This document shows, piece by piece, positions 9,253 to 22,688 of a DNA stretch of 64,000 nt (positions within the stretch are counted from its first letter, which is position 1; every line of letters starts with the position of its first letter). Below the pieces are notes generated by a model. That model had not been told where the DNA came from. It made no database searches and saw only the letters and a list, made by a program, of their open reading frames with translations. The stretch covers positions 62,001-126,000 of the forward strand of contig NZ_SLXD01000002.1 of NCBI RefSeq assembly GCF_004340905.1, given 5' to 3'. This DNA comes from Rubrivivax gelatinosus (GTDB lineage: Bacteria; Pseudomonadota; Gammaproteobacteria; Burkholderiales; Burkholderiaceae_C). Both the position numbers and the translations under genes were made by a program.

Positions 9253-11361
9253 ATGGCCGTCCGTTACGACCTCCACGGCGAGGTCGCCGTGCTCACGCTG
9301 GACAACCCGCCGGTCAACGGCCTGGGGCTGGCGACGCGGCGCGAACTGAGCGCCGGCCTGGAGCGTGCGCTGGCCGACCCGGCCGTCGTCGCGATCGTCG
9401 TCACCGGCGCCGGCAAGGTGTTCTCGGGCGGCGCCGACATCAAGGAGTTCGGCACCGACCGGGCGATCGCCGAGCCCAATCTGCATTCGCTGATCCGCCA
9501 GGTGGAACTGGCGGGCAAGCCGGTGGTCGCCGCGATGCACGGCACCTGCATGGGCGGCGGGCTGGAGCTGTCGCTGGCCTGCCATTACCGCGTCGCCGCG
9601 CCCGGCACCAAGGTCGCGCTGCCCGAGGTCAAGCTCGGCCTGCTGCCCGGCGCCGGCGGCACGCAGCGCCTGCCGCGTGTGCTCGACGTCGAGACCGCGC
9701 TGAACATGATCGTCTCCGGCGAGCCGGTGGCCAGCGAGCTGCTGGCTTCGCTGCCGGGGCAGAAGCTGTTCGAGCAGATCGTCGACGGCGAGCTGCTGGC
9801 CGGCGCGGTGGCCTTCGCCGCCGCCAAGGGCCACGAACACGCCGGCGGCGCGCCGCTGCCGCGTGTGCGCGACCTGAAGGCTCGCCACGCCAACCCCGAC
9901 GCCTTCTTCCAGTTCGCGCGCAACACCGTGAAGGCGATGGCCCGGCACTTCCCGGCGCCGGCCAAGTGTGTCGACGCCGTCGAAGCCGCGGTCAAACGCG
10001 ACATCGACGCCGGCCTGGCCTACGAGCGCGAGCTCTTCATGGCGCTGATGTTCACGCCCGAGAGCCAGGCGCTGCGTCACGCCTTCTTCGCCGAACGCGC
10101 CGCCAGCAAGATCCCCGACGTGCCCGAGCACACGCCGCTGCGCCGCATCGCCAAGGTCGGCGTCGTCGGCGCCGGCACGATGGGCGGCGGCATCAGCATG
10201 AACTTCCTCAACGCCGGCCTGCCGGTGACGATCCTGGAGACGACGGCCGAGGCGCTGGAGCGTGGTGTCGCGACGATCCGCCGCAACTACGAAGCCCAGG
10301 TCAAGAAGGGCAAGCTGAAGGAGGACAAGTACCAGCAGCGGATGGCGCTGCTGACGACGACGCTGGCCTACGCCGACCTGGCCGACTGCGACCTCGTCAT
10401 CGAGGCTGTCTACGAGGACCTGGGCGTCAAGCAGCAGGTCTTCGGCGCCTTGGACGAGGTCGTCAAGCCGGGCGCCATCCTCGCCAGCAACACCTCGACG
10501 CTGGACCTGAACCGCATCGCCGGCTTCACCAAGCGCCCGGCCGACGTCGTCGGCCTGCACTTCTTCAGTCCGGCCAACGTGATGAAGCTGCTGGAGGTGG
10601 TGCGCGGCGAGAACACCGCCAAGGACGTGCTCGCCACCGTGATGCAGCTCGCCAAGACGATCCGCAAGACGGCGGTGGTCTCAGGTGTCTGCGACGGCTT
10701 CATCGGCAACCGCATGATCGAGCAGTACAGCCGCCAGGCCGGCTTCCTGCTGGAAGAAGGCTGCACGCCGCAGCAGGTGGACAAGGCCGTCGAGGCCTTC
10801 GGCTTCGCGATGGGCCCGTTCCGCATGGGCGACCTGGCCGGCAACGACATCGGCTGGGCGATCCGCAAGCGCCGCTACGTCGAGCAGCCGCAGATGCGCT
10901 ACAGCCAGACCGCCGACCTGCTCTGCGAGATGGGCCGCTACGGCCAGAAGACCGGCGCCGGCTGGTACGACTATGCGCCCGGCAAACGCGAGGCGATCCC
11001 GTCGCCGGTGGTCGAGGAGATGGTCGCGAAGCACCGCGCCGGGCTCGGCATCACGGCGCGCACGATCTCCGACGACGAGATCGTGCACCGCCTGGTCTAC
11101 GCGCTGGTCAACGAAGGCGCCAAGATCCTCGAGGACGGCATCGCCAGCAAGGCCAGCGACATCGACATGGTCTACCTCACCGGCTACGGCTTCCCGCTGT
11201 GGCGCGGCGGGCCGATGTGTTACGCCGACAGCCAGGGCCTCTTCAACGTCGTGCAGACGATGAAGGCCTTCGCGCGCAACCCGCTGGACGACGCCGGGTT
11301 CTGGGAGCCCGCGCCGCTGCTCGAGCGCCTGGCCGCCGAAGGCCGCCGCTTCACCGCCTGA
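9253..11361 (+). CDS. Bifunctional enoyl-CoA hydratase / 3-hydroxyacyl-CoA dehydrogenase (FadB-like)
   Basis: Two-step beta-oxidation enzyme of 702 residues. The N-terminal crotonase domain (about 1-180) has the oxyanion-hole segment [21 protein letters not shown] and both catalytic glutamates, in GGGLELS and [11 protein letters not shown]. The NAD-binding dehydrogenase domain starts near residue 298 with [18 protein letters not shown], and [15 protein letters not shown] carries the catalytic His. Two C-terminal 3HCDH helical domains follow ([11 protein letters not shown] and [13 protein letters not shown]). AGGAGA at 9244 is well placed for the ATG. It is the first gene of the plus-strand acyl-CoA operon; the chain-length preference cannot be read from sequence. 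Confidence 0.94.
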   Translation: MAVRYDLHGEVAVLTLDNPPVNGLGLATRRELSAGLERALADPAVVAIVVTGAGKVFSGGADIKEFGTDRAIAEPNLHSLIRQVELAGKPVVAAMHGTCMGGGLELSLACHYRVAAPGTKVALPEVKLGLLPGAGGTQRLPRVLDVETALNMIVSGEPVASELLASLPGQKLFEQIVDGELLAGAVAFAAAKGHEHAGGAPLPRVRDLKARHANPDAFFQFARNTVKAMARHFPAPAKCVDAVEAAVKRDIDAGLAYERELFMALMFTPESQALRHAFFAERAASKIPDVPEHTPLRRIAKVGVVGAGTMGGGISMNFLNAGLPVTILETTAEALERGVATIRRNYEAQVKKGKLKEDKYQQRMALLTTTLAYADLADCDLVIEAVYEDLGVKQQVFGALDEVVKPGAILASNTSTLDLNRIAGFTKRPADVVGLHFFSPANVMKLLEVVRGENTAKDVLATVMQLAKTIRKTAVVSGVCDGFIGNRMIEQYSRQAGFLLEEGCTPQQVDKAVEAFGFAMGPFRMGDLAGNDIGWAIRKRRYVEQPQMRYSQTADLLCEMGRYGQKTGAGWYDYAPGKREAIPSPVVEEMVAKHRAGLGITARTISDDEIVHRLVYALVNEGAKILEDGIASKASDIDMVYLTGYGFPLWRGGPMCYADSQGLFNVVQTMKAFARNPLDDAGFWEPAPLLERLAAEGRRFTA

Positions 11362-11384
11362 AGCCCCGAACCCGAGGACCGACC

Positions 11385-12560
<1,176 letters not shown>

Positions 12561-12598
12561 GGCTCGCGGCTGACAAGCCGGCGCGAGAGCCGGCCGCC

Positions 12599-12676
12599 GG
12601 GGCGCGCCCTTGCGCTCATGTCCCCCGTCCCGGCTGCGCCGGGACTCCTCCTTTACTTCGCTCCAGGGCGCGCCCC
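12599..12676. repeat. Extragenic palindromic element with nested hairpin
   Basis: Outer arms GGGGCGCGCCC (12599-12609) and GGGCGCGCCCC (12666-12676) are near-perfect inverted copies. Inside lies a 7-bp hairpin GTCCCGG/CCGGGAC (12627-12633 and 12639-12645). The layout resembles the REP-like palindromes scattered through many high-GC betaproteobacterial genomes. It falls in the non-coding gap between the thiolase and acyl-CoA dehydrogenase genes, where it could stabilise or attenuate the transcript. Confidence 0.5.
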
Positions 12677-12699
12677 GCCGTCCGGCTCGGAGACGCCGC

Positions 12700-12843
12700 A
12701 TGAGCCCTCAGGACTTGTCCGGGGCTCATTCCCGCTCGGCGGGGCCGGCCGCCAGGCCGAAGGGTGCCCCAGTGAGCCCTCAGGACTTGTCCGGGGCTCA
12801 TTCCCGCTGGGCGGGACCGGCCGCAGGCCGAAGGGTGCCCCAG
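12700..12843 (+). repeat. 72-bp tandem duplication ahead of the acyl-CoA dehydrogenase
   Basis: Two head-to-tail copies, 12701-12772 (72 bp) and 12773-12843 (71 bp, one C fewer in GCCGCCAGG versus GCCGCAGG), differ at only about three positions. Each begins TGAGCCCTCAGGACTTGTCC and ends AAGGGTGCCCCAG. The unit is 24 codons, so an ATG at 12700 reads through both copies (MSPQDLSGAHSR repeated) to a TGA at 12844-12846 that overlaps the GTG start of the next gene. Whether this frame is translated is unknown; it could couple translation to the dehydrogenase. Confidence 0.75.
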
Positions 12844-14627
12844 TGAGTTCGCTGCGCGAGCACCTGGACGTCCTGCTGCACGACTGGCTGGACGTCGACA
12901 CGCTGTTCAGCCGCGAACGCCACGCCGAGCACTCGCGCGAGACCGTCGGCGCGGTGCTCGACCTGGCCGAGCGCATCGCCGCCGACCGTTTTGCGCCGGC
13001 CAACCGCCGCGCCGACGTCGAGGAGCCGCGTTTCGACGGCGAACGGGTGCACCTGCCCGAGAGCACACGCGCCGCGGTCGCGGCCTATGTCGAGTCCGGG
13101 CTGCTGGCGGCGTCGCAGGACGCCGAGTTCGGCGGCCTGCAGCTGCCTTGCGTCGCCGAGATGGCGGCCAACGCCTTCTTCAGCAAGGCCAGCGTGGCGA
13201 TCGCCGGCTACGCGATGCTGACCACCGGCAACGCCAACCTGATCGCCGCGCACGGCACGCCGGCGCAGCGCGAGACCTTCGCGCGCCGGCTGTTCGCCGG
13301 CGAATGGTTCGGCACGATGTGCCTCAGCGAACCGCAGGCCGGCTCGTCGCTGTCGGACGTCGCGACCCGCGCCGAGCCCGACGGCCCCGGCCACGAGGCC
13401 GATGCGCTGGGCCCACGCTTTCGGCTGCGCGGCCACAAGATGTGGATCTCCGGCGGCGAGCACGAGCTGGCGGCCAACATCGTGCATCTGGTGCTGGCCA
13501 AGATCCCCGACGAAACCGGCCGCCTGCCGCCGGGCGTCAAGGGGCTGTCGCTGTTCATCTGCCCGAAGTTCCTGCCCGGGCCCGACGGCCGGCCGGGCCG
13601 GCGCAACGACGTCGCGCTGGCCGGGCTGAACCACAAGCTGGGCTACCGCGGCACGACGAACACGCTGTTGAACTTCGGCGAGCGCGAAGGCGCGATCGCC
13701 TGGCTCGTCGGCCGCCCCGGCGACGGCCTGCGCTGCATGTTCCACATGATGAACGAGGCGCGAATCGGCGTCGGCCTGGGCGCGGTGATGCTGGGCTGGG
13801 CGGGTTACGAAGCGAGCCTGGAGTACGCCCGCCAACGCCCGCAGGGCCGGCCGCTGGGCGCGAAGGACGCGGCGCAGCCGCAGGTGCCCATCCTGCGCCA
13901 CGCCGACGTTCGCCGCATGCTGCTGGCGCAGAAGACTTATGTCGAAGGCGGGCTGGCGCTGTCGCTGTACTGCGCACGCCTCGTCGATGAAGCGCGCACC
14001 GGCAGGCCCGAAGCCGCGGCCGACGCGCGCCGGCTGCTGGAACTGCTGACGCCGATCGCCAAGAGCTGGCCTAGCGAGTGGTGCCTGGAGGCCAACTCGC
14101 TGGCCATCCAGGTGCTGGGCGGCTGCGGCTACACACGCGACTTCCCGGTCGAGCAGTACTGGCGCGACAACCGCCTGAACATGATCCACGAGGGCACGCA
14201 CGGCATCCAGGCGCTGGACCTGCTGGGCCGCAAGGTGCTGGCCGACGGCGGCGCGGCGCTGAAGCTGCTGGCGACCCGGATCGACGCCACGGCGCAGCGT
14301 GCCGGCCAGGTCGTCGGCCTGGCCGAAGCCGGCGTCGCGCTGGCCGGTGCTTTGCAGCGCCTGGGCGCGGCGACACGTTCGGCCTGGGCCACCGGCGACG
14401 CCGAGGCGGCGACGGCCAACGCCACGCCTTATCTGCAGGCCTTCGGCCACGTCGTCGTCGCCTGGCTGTGGCTGGATCTGGCGCTGGCGACGGGCGCCTC
14501 GCGCCCGGGCACACTGGCGGCCGCGCGCTACTTCTACGCCTACGAGCTGCCCAAGATCGACGCCTGGCTGGCGCCGGTGGCGCGGCGCGAGGCGCTGGTG
14601 CGCGAACTGGACGACTCCTGTTTCTGA
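12843..14627 (+). CDS. Acyl-CoA dehydrogenase, DmdC/large-type family
   Basis: FAD enzyme that introduces the alpha,beta double bond into an acyl-CoA. With 594 residues it belongs to the larger subfamily with an extra C-terminal helical domain. FAD and substrate motifs are MCLSEPQAGSSLSDV and KMWISGGEHEL. The catalytic base is probably E450 in NMIHEGTHGIQ. The start is taken as GTG 12843 (reading MSSLREHLDVLLHDW); the frame stays open upstream, but that part only reads the tandem repeat. It sits in the beta-oxidation operon after hydratase/dehydrogenase and thiolase, giving the locus all four catalytic steps. Confidence 0.92.
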   Translation: MSSLREHLDVLLHDWLDVDTLFSRERHAEHSRETVGAVLDLAERIAADRFAPANRRADVEEPRFDGERVHLPESTRAAVAAYVESGLLAASQDAEFGGLQLPCVAEMAANAFFSKASVAIAGYAMLTTGNANLIAAHGTPAQRETFARRLFAGEWFGTMCLSEPQAGSSLSDVATRAEPDGPGHEADALGPRFRLRGHKMWISGGEHELAANIVHLVLAKIPDETGRLPPGVKGLSLFICPKFLPGPDGRPGRRNDVALAGLNHKLGYRGTTNTLLNFGEREGAIAWLVGRPGDGLRCMFHMMNEARIGVGLGAVMLGWAGYEASLEYARQRPQGRPLGAKDAAQPQVPILRHADVRRMLLAQKTYVEGGLALSLYCARLVDEARTGRPEAAADARRLLELLTPIAKSWPSEWCLEANSLAIQVLGGCGYTRDFPVEQYWRDNRLNMIHEGTHGIQALDLLGRKVLADGGAALKLLATRIDATAQRAGQVVGLAEAGVALAGALQRLGAATRSAWATGDAEAATANATPYLQAFGHVVVAWLWLDLALATGASRPGTLAAARYFYAYELPKIDAWLAPVARREALVRELDDSCF

Positions 14628-14641
14628 CCGAGGAACCAACG

Positions 14642-14931
14642 ATGGCGGTACGACACCTGGTGATGTGGACCCTGAAGGACAAGGCCGACGCGCCGCGCTT
14701 CAAGGCCGAACTCGATTCCTGCGCGGCGCTGGTGCCGGGCATGCTGCACTTCCGCGCCGCGATTGCCGAACCCGGCTGCGAGGCCAACGTCGACGTGCTG
14801 CTGGACTCGACCTTCGCCGACGCCGCCGCGCTGGACGCCTACCAGAACCACCCGCATCACCAGGCGGTATCCAAGCTGCTGGGCACGCTGCGCCAGACGC
14901 GCCACGTGCTCGACTACACGACGGAGGGCTG

Positions 14932-14932
<1 letters not shown>
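14642..14932 (+). CDS. Dabb-domain stress-responsive protein
   Basis: Small 96-residue protein with the dimeric alpha/beta barrel (Dabb) fold. The family signature HLVMWTLKD at the start and DVLLDSTFADAAALDAYQNHPHHQAV in the middle are clear. Family members include small enzymes acting on polyketide or aromatic intermediates and stress proteins of unknown function, so no reaction is assigned. It lies 14 bases after the acyl-CoA dehydrogenase, and its stop overlaps the ATG of the next SDR, so it is clearly part of the operon. Confidence 0.88.
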
Positions 14933-15720
<788 letters not shown>

Positions 15721-15737
15721 GGCCCAAGGAGATAGAG

Positions 15738-16748
15738 ATGAACAACCAGCAGATCGTGCTCGCCTCGCGCCCGCAGGGCGAAGCGACGGCCGCCAACTTC
15801 CGCCTCGTCGAGGCGCCGCTGCCGGCGCTGGCCGAGGGCCAGGTGCTCGTGCGCCACCACTACCTGAGCCTCGACCCGTACATGCGCGGCCGCATGAACG
15901 ACGCCAAGAGCTACGCCGCGCCGCAGCCGCTGGGCGAGGTGATGATCGGCGGCACGGTCGGCGAGGTCGTCGACTCGCGCCACCCGGGCTACGCCGCCGG
16001 CGACGCCGTCGTCGGCATGGGTGGCTGGCAGCTCTATTCGGTGGTCGACGGCGGCGCGGCCGGCATGCTGCGCAAGGTCGACACGCGGCTGCCGCTGTCG
16101 GCCTACCTGGGCGCCGTCGGCATGCCGGGTGTCACCGCCTGGTACGGGCTGGTGCGCATCCTCGCGCCGAAGGCCGGGCAGACGGTGGTCGTCAGCGCGG
16201 CCAGCGGCGCGGTCGGCAGCGTCGTCGGCCAGCTCGCCAAGGCGCGCGGCTGCCGCGTCGTCGGTTATGCCGGCGGAGCGGCCAAGTGCGCCTACGTCGT
16301 CGACGAACTGGGTTTCGACGCCTGCATCGACTACCGCGAACACGCCGACGCACGATCGCTCTCGCGCGCGCTGCGCGACGCCGCGCCCGACGGCGTCGAC
16401 GGCTGCTTCGAGAACGTCGGCGGCGCGGTGATGGACGCGACGATGCTGCGCATGAACGACTTCGGCCGCATCGCGCTGTGCGGAATGATCGCCGGCTACG
16501 ACGGCCAGCCCATCCCGATGAGCTGGCCGCAGCTCATCCTGCAGTCGCGGCTGACGGTGCAGGGTTTCATCGTCAGCGAGCACATGGGCGACTGGCCCGA
16601 GGCGCTGCGCGAGCTGGCGGCGGGTGTCGCCGGCGGCACGATCAAGTACCGCGAGAGCGTCGCCGAAGGCCTGGCCGCGGCGCCCGAGGCCTTCCTCGGC
16701 ATGTTGAAGGGCCGCAACTTCGGCAAACAACTGGTCAAGCTGATCTGA
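15738..16748 (+). CDS. NADP-dependent oxidoreductase, MDR superfamily (CurA/PTGR-like)
   Basis: Zinc-free medium-chain reductase of 336 residues, related to curcumin reductase CurA and prostaglandin/leukotriene reductases, which reduce activated double bonds with NADPH. The N-terminal LSLDPYMRGRM is characteristic of this subfamily. The nucleotide-binding motif is VVSAASGAVGSVVGQLAKARG (AASGAVGS), and FENVGGAVMDATM follows as in the family. GGAGATAG upstream provides the ribosome site. In this operon it may detoxify or process enoyl compounds. Its stop overlaps the ATG of the GNAT gene. Confidence 0.93.
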   Translation: MNNQQIVLASRPQGEATAANFRLVEAPLPALAEGQVLVRHHYLSLDPYMRGRMNDAKSYAAPQPLGEVMIGGTVGEVVDSRHPGYAAGDAVVGMGGWQLYSVVDGGAAGMLRKVDTRLPLSAYLGAVGMPGVTAWYGLVRILAPKAGQTVVVSAASGAVGSVVGQLAKARGCRVVGYAGGAAKCAYVVDELGFDACIDYREHADARSLSRALRDAAPDGVDGCFENVGGAVMDATMLRMNDFGRIALCGMIAGYDGQPIPMSWPQLILQSRLTVQGFIVSEHMGDWPEALRELAAGVAGGTIKYRESVAEGLAAAPEAFLGMLKGRNFGKQLVKLI

Positions 16749-17200
16749 TGCACTGGCAATGGCTGCGCTGGGACGACCTGCGCCTGGACGATCTCTACGA
16801 CGCGCTGGCGCTGCGCTGCCGCGTCTTCATTCTCGAGCAGGGGCCTTTCCAGGACCCGGACGGCGTCGACCGTCACTGCTGGCATCTGCTCGGGCGCGAC
16901 GACGCCGGCGTGCTGCAGGCCTATCTGCGTGTCGTCGACCCGGGGCTGCAGTACGAGGAGCCCTCGATCGGCCGCGTCATCAGTTCGCCCGAGCGCCGCG
17001 GCAGCGGCCTGGGCCGGCTGCTGGTGGGCGAGGGCGTCGCCCGCTGCGAAACCGCCTGGCCCGGGCGCGGCATCCGCATCAGCGCGCAGGCACGCCTGCA
17101 GCGTTTTTATGCCGACTTCGGTTTCGAGGCCGTCGGCGAGCCCTATCTGGAAGACGGCATCCCGCATCTGGAAATGCTGCGCCGCCCCGTTGGCGACTGA
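16748..17200 (+). CDS. ElaA-type GNAT N-acetyltransferase
   Basis: GNAT-fold acetyltransferase of 150 residues of the ElaA family. It shows the family N-terminus LYDALALRCRVFILEQGPFQDPDGVD, the acetyl-CoA-binding segment RVISSPERRGSGLGRLLV (R/Q-x-x-G-x-G/A) and RFYADFGFEAVGEPYLEDGIPH. The acceptor is unknown. The gene is embedded in the acyl-CoA operon with a 1-base stop/start overlap, but a functional link to fatty-acid breakdown is not evident. Confidence 0.92.
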   Translation: MHWQWLRWDDLRLDDLYDALALRCRVFILEQGPFQDPDGVDRHCWHLLGRDDAGVLQAYLRVVDPGLQYEEPSIGRVISSPERRGSGLGRLLVGEGVARCETAWPGRGIRISAQARLQRFYADFGFEAVGEPYLEDGIPHLEMLRRPVGD

Positions 17201-17210
17201 GGAGCAGACG

Positions 17211-18119
17211 ATGAACGAATGGCAGGGCCGCGTCGCGGTCATCACCGGCGCCGCCAGCGGTTTCGGCCTGGAAACGAGCCGCATCGCCGCCGCCCGCGGC
17301 ATGAAGCTGGTGATGGCCGACCTGCAGGCCGAGGCGCTGGAGGCGGCCGCTGCCGAGCTGACGGAGCGCGGCGCCGAGGTGCTGCCGTTCCGGCTGGACG
17401 TCAGCAAGGCGGCCGAGGTCGAGGCGCTGGCCGCCGCCACCTTCGCGCGTTTCGGCACGCCGCACTTCGTCTTCAACAACGCCGGAGTCGGCGCCGGCGG
17501 GCTGATCTGGGAGCAGTCGGCGCGCGACTGGGAATGGGTGCTGGGCGTCAACCTGATGGGCGTGGCGCACGGCGTGCGCGTCTTCGTGCCGGCGATGCTG
17601 GAAGCGGCCCAGGCCGACCCGGGCTACCGCGGCCACGTCGTCAACACCGCCAGCATGGCCGGCCTCGTCAACATGCCCAACATGGGCGTCTACAACGTCA
17701 GCAAACACGCTGTCGTCGCGCTCAGCGAGACGCTCTACCAGGACCTGTCGCTGGTCGCCGAACGGGTGCACGCCCACGTGCTGTGCCCGTTTTTCGTGCC
17801 CACCGGCATCCACGAGAGCGGCCGCCACCGCCCGGCCGAACTGGCCGCCGACGGACGGCCGACGCGCAGCCAGATGGTCGCCCAGGCGATGATGGAAAAA
17901 GCCGTCACCGGCGGCAAGGTCAGCGCTGCCGACGTCGCGCAATGGGTCTTCGACGCGATGGACGAGAACCGCTTCTACGTCTTCAGCCACCCGCAGACGC
18001 TGGGCTCGGTGCGCCAGCGCATGGAGGACCTCGTCGCCGGGCGCAACCCGAGCGACGCCTTCGCCGACCGGCCCCAGGTCGGCGAGCAGCTGCGGGCGGC
18101 GCTGCGCGGCCGGGGCTGA
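17211..18119 (+). CDS. SDR-family oxidoreductase
   Basis: Second SDR of the operon, 302 residues. The cofactor motif is [17 protein letters not shown] is in [12 protein letters not shown], the catalytic Ser is in [10 protein letters not shown] and the active pair is YNVSK. The C-terminal part ([28 protein letters not shown]) is longer than in minimal SDRs and resembles members annotated only as short-chain dehydrogenases. GAGGAGCAG directly precedes the ATG. It is the last gene of the block; the FMN riboswitch follows. Confidence 0.92.
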   Translation: MNEWQGRVAVITGAASGFGLETSRIAAARGMKLVMADLQAEALEAAAAELTERGAEVLPFRLDVSKAAEVEALAAATFARFGTPHFVFNNAGVGAGGLIWEQSARDWEWVLGVNLMGVAHGVRVFVPAMLEAAQADPGYRGHVVNTASMAGLVNMPNMGVYNVSKHAVVALSETLYQDLSLVAERVHAHVLCPFFVPTGIHESGRHRPAELAADGRPTRSQMVAQAMMEKAVTGGKVSAADVAQWVFDAMDENRFYVFSHPQTLGSVRQRMEDLVAGRNPSDAFADRPQVGEQLRAALRGRG

Positions 18120-18165
18120 GCGCCAGCGGTTACAGTCCTGGCGCCGGCATGGTGCCGGCACACGT

Positions 18166-18300
18166 CTTCAGGGCGGGGTGGAACTCCCCACCGGCGGTAG
18201 GCGGCCTCGGCCGCGAGCCCGCGAGCGCCCGGCGCAAGCCGGGGTCAGCAGACCTGGTGCGATGCCAGGGCCGACGGTCACAGTCCGGATGAAAGAAGAC
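18166..18300 (+). promoter_or_regulatory. FMN riboswitch (RFN element)
   Basis: The conserved RFN blocks are all present in order: TTCAGGGCGGGGTGGAACTC, CCCACCGGCGGTA, the variable arm ending GCCCGCGAGCGCC, then GGGGTCAGCAGACCTGGTG, CCAGGGCCGACGGTCACAG and TCCGGATGAAAGAAGA. FMN binding to such aptamers shuts down riboflavin genes. It ends about 100 bases before the ribB start; that gap is GC-rich with the Shine-Dalgarno AAGGAG at 18381, which fits control of translation initiation. Confidence 0.96.
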
Positions 18301-18396
18301 GTGCCGCTTTGCCGCGCCCGGCTCCGGCGGGTCGCGGCGTGGCGGCGCGCATGCGTCCCTGGAACGTCTCCGTCCCACTCGAAGGAGCGTCTCCAC

Positions 18397-19059
18397 ATGA
18401 ACCCAACCTTCCACACCCCGGCGCTGGCCGGTTCAACTGCCACCTTGCGCCAGCGGCTCGAAGCCGCCGCGGCGGCGATGCGCACCGGGCGCCCGGTGCT
18501 GCTCGTCGACGACGACGACCGCGAGAACGAGGCCGACCTGATCGTCGCCGCCGAACATCTCACCGAGGCGACGATGGCGATGCTGATCCGCGAAGGCAGC
18601 GGCATCGTCTGCCTGTGCCTGCCGCCCGAGGCCATCGAGCGGCTGCGCCTGGCGCCGATGGTCGTGCACAACGGCAGCCGCCACCGTACCGCCTTCACCG
18701 TGACGATCGAAGCGCGTGAAGGCGTGACCACCGGCGTCAGCGCCGCCGACCGGCTGACGACGGTGCGTGCCGCCACCGGCCCAGGCGCCCGTGCCGAGGC
18801 TCTGGTCAGCCCCGGCCACGTCTTCCCGCTGCGCGCCGAGGCCGGCGGCGTGCTGCAGCGCCGCGGCCACACCGAAGGCGCGATCGAGCTCTGCGATCTG
18901 GCCGGCCTGCAGCGCGCCGCCGTGCTCTGCGAGCTGATGAACCCCGACGGCAGCATGGCGCGAGGCGCCCAGATCGAGGCCTTCGCGGCGGCCCACGGTC
19001 TGCCGACGCTGTCCATCGAGGACCTCGTGCAGTGGCGCCAGGGGAGGGCCGATGGCTGA
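18397..19059 (+). CDS. ribB: 3,4-dihydroxy-2-butanone-4-phosphate synthase
   Basis: Converts ribulose 5-phosphate to 3,4-dihydroxy-2-butanone 4-phosphate and formate, the pentose branch of riboflavin synthesis. The 220-residue protein is a stand-alone RibB without the GTP cyclohydrolase II domain. The active-site loop is [12 protein letters not shown] (family DDEDRENEGDL), and the substrate-binding [18 protein letters not shown] and HTEGAIELC motifs are intact. AAGGAG lies at 18381. An FMN riboswitch precedes it, so it should be repressed when FMN is plentiful. It overlaps the next flavoprotein gene by 8 bases. Confidence 0.96.
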   Translation: MNPTFHTPALAGSTATLRQRLEAAAAAMRTGRPVLLVDDDDRENEADLIVAAEHLTEATMAMLIREGSGIVCLCLPPEAIERLRLAPMVVHNGSRHRTAFTVTIEAREGVTTGVSAADRLTTVRAATGPGARAEALVSPGHVFPLRAEAGGVLQRRGHTEGAIELCDLAGLQRAAVLCELMNPDGSMARGAQIEAFAAAHGLPTLSIEDLVQWRQGRADG

Positions 19060-20263
19060 TCGCCTGGCTGTCGTCATCGGCGCCGGCCCGGCCGGGCTGA
19101 TGGCCGCCGAACGCCTGGCCGCCGCCGGGCACCGTGTCGAGGTCTTCGACGCGATGCCCTCGGCGGGGCGCAAGTTCCTGCTTGCCGGCAAGGGCGGGCT
19201 GAATCTGACGCACTCCGAGCCTTTCGAGCGTTTCGTCACGCGCTACAGGTCGGCAGCCGGCTGGATGGCGCCACGGCTGCAGGCTTTCGGCGCCGACGCG
19301 CTGCGCGCCTGGGCCGCCGAACTCGGCGTGTCGACCTTCGTCGGCACGTCGGGCCGCGTCTTCCCGGCCGAGATGAAAGCCGCGCCGCTGCTGCGCGCCT
19401 GGCTGCACCGGCTGCGTGCGGCCGGCGTCGTCTTCCAGATGCGCCACCGCTGGACCGGCTGGACCGACGATGGCGCGCTGGCCTTCGACGGCCCGGCCGG
19501 GCCGGTGACACGCCGTCCCGACGCGACGCTGCTCGCGCTGGGCGGCGCCAGCTGGCCGCGCCTGGGCAGCGACGGCGCCTGGTGGCCCTGGCTGGCGGCA
19601 CGTGGCGTCGGGCTGGCGCCGCTGGCGCCGGCCAACTGCGGCTTCGACGTCGATTGGAGCGAGTTCCTGCGCACGCGCCACGCCGGCGAGCCGCTGAAGT
19701 CGGTGGCCATCGCCTTCGGCGGCGAGCGCCGCCCGGGCGAGTTCGTGCTGACCGAAACCGGCGTCGAAGGCAGCCTGGTCTACGCCTTCTCGGCGCCGCT
19801 GCGCGAGGCGATCGTGCGCGACGGCCGTGCGGTCTTCGAGCTCGACCTGCTGCCGGCGCGGCCTCTGGACTGGGTGCGGCGCGAACTGGCGCACCCGCGC
19901 GGCAGCCGCTCGCTGGCCTCGCACCTGAAGTCGCGGCTGAACCTGGGCGGCGTGAAGACCGCGCTGCTCTGGGAGCGGGTACCCAAGGCCGATCAGCACG
20001 ACGTCGACAAGCTGGCTGCGGCGATCAAGGCACTGCCGGTGCCGGTGACGGCGCCGCGGCCGATTGCCGAGGCGATCAGCAGCGCTGGCGGCGTGCGGCT
20101 GGACGCCGTCGACGACCGCCTGATGCTGCACGCATTGCCGGGTGTCTTCGTCGCCGGCGAGATGCTCGACTGGGAGGCGCCGACCGGCGGTTATCTGCTC
20201 ACCGGCTGTTTCTCCACCGGCCTGGCCGCCGGCGACGGCGCTGCACGCTGGCTGTCGCGCTGA
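19052..20263 (+). CDS. NAD(P)/FAD-dependent oxidoreductase, HI0933/TIGR03862 family
   Basis: Flavoprotein of 403 residues in the BaiN/HI0933 superfamily. The N-terminal FAD motif is [20 protein letters not shown], followed by the family mark [19 protein letters not shown], and near the end [27 protein letters not shown]. The reaction is unknown for this subfamily. Overlap with ribB and the upstream FMN riboswitch suggest its expression follows flavin supply. Confidence 0.9.
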   Translation: MADRLAVVIGAGPAGLMAAERLAAAGHRVEVFDAMPSAGRKFLLAGKGGLNLTHSEPFERFVTRYRSAAGWMAPRLQAFGADALRAWAAELGVSTFVGTSGRVFPAEMKAAPLLRAWLHRLRAAGVVFQMRHRWTGWTDDGALAFDGPAGPVTRRPDATLLALGGASWPRLGSDGAWWPWLAARGVGLAPLAPANCGFDVDWSEFLRTRHAGEPLKSVAIAFGGERRPGEFVLTETGVEGSLVYAFSAPLREAIVRDGRAVFELDLLPARPLDWVRRELAHPRGSRSLASHLKSRLNLGGVKTALLWERVPKADQHDVDKLAAAIKALPVPVTAPRPIAEAISSAGGVRLDAVDDRLMLHALPGVFVAGEMLDWEAPTGGYLLTGCFSTGLAAGDGAARWLSR

Positions 20264-20348
20264 GCCCCCGCACCGGCCGTGGCCGCCAAGCGGCGCGCCC
20301 ACGGCCGGCCTTTAAACTGCGCGCCTTTCGCTTTCCCGGACATCGCTT

Positions 20349-22688
<2,340 letters not shown>

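Noticed and set aside
12700..12843. Direct repeats considered as a CRISPR array.
   Set aside because: The two copies are adjacent with no spacers and only two units; no cas genes in the window.
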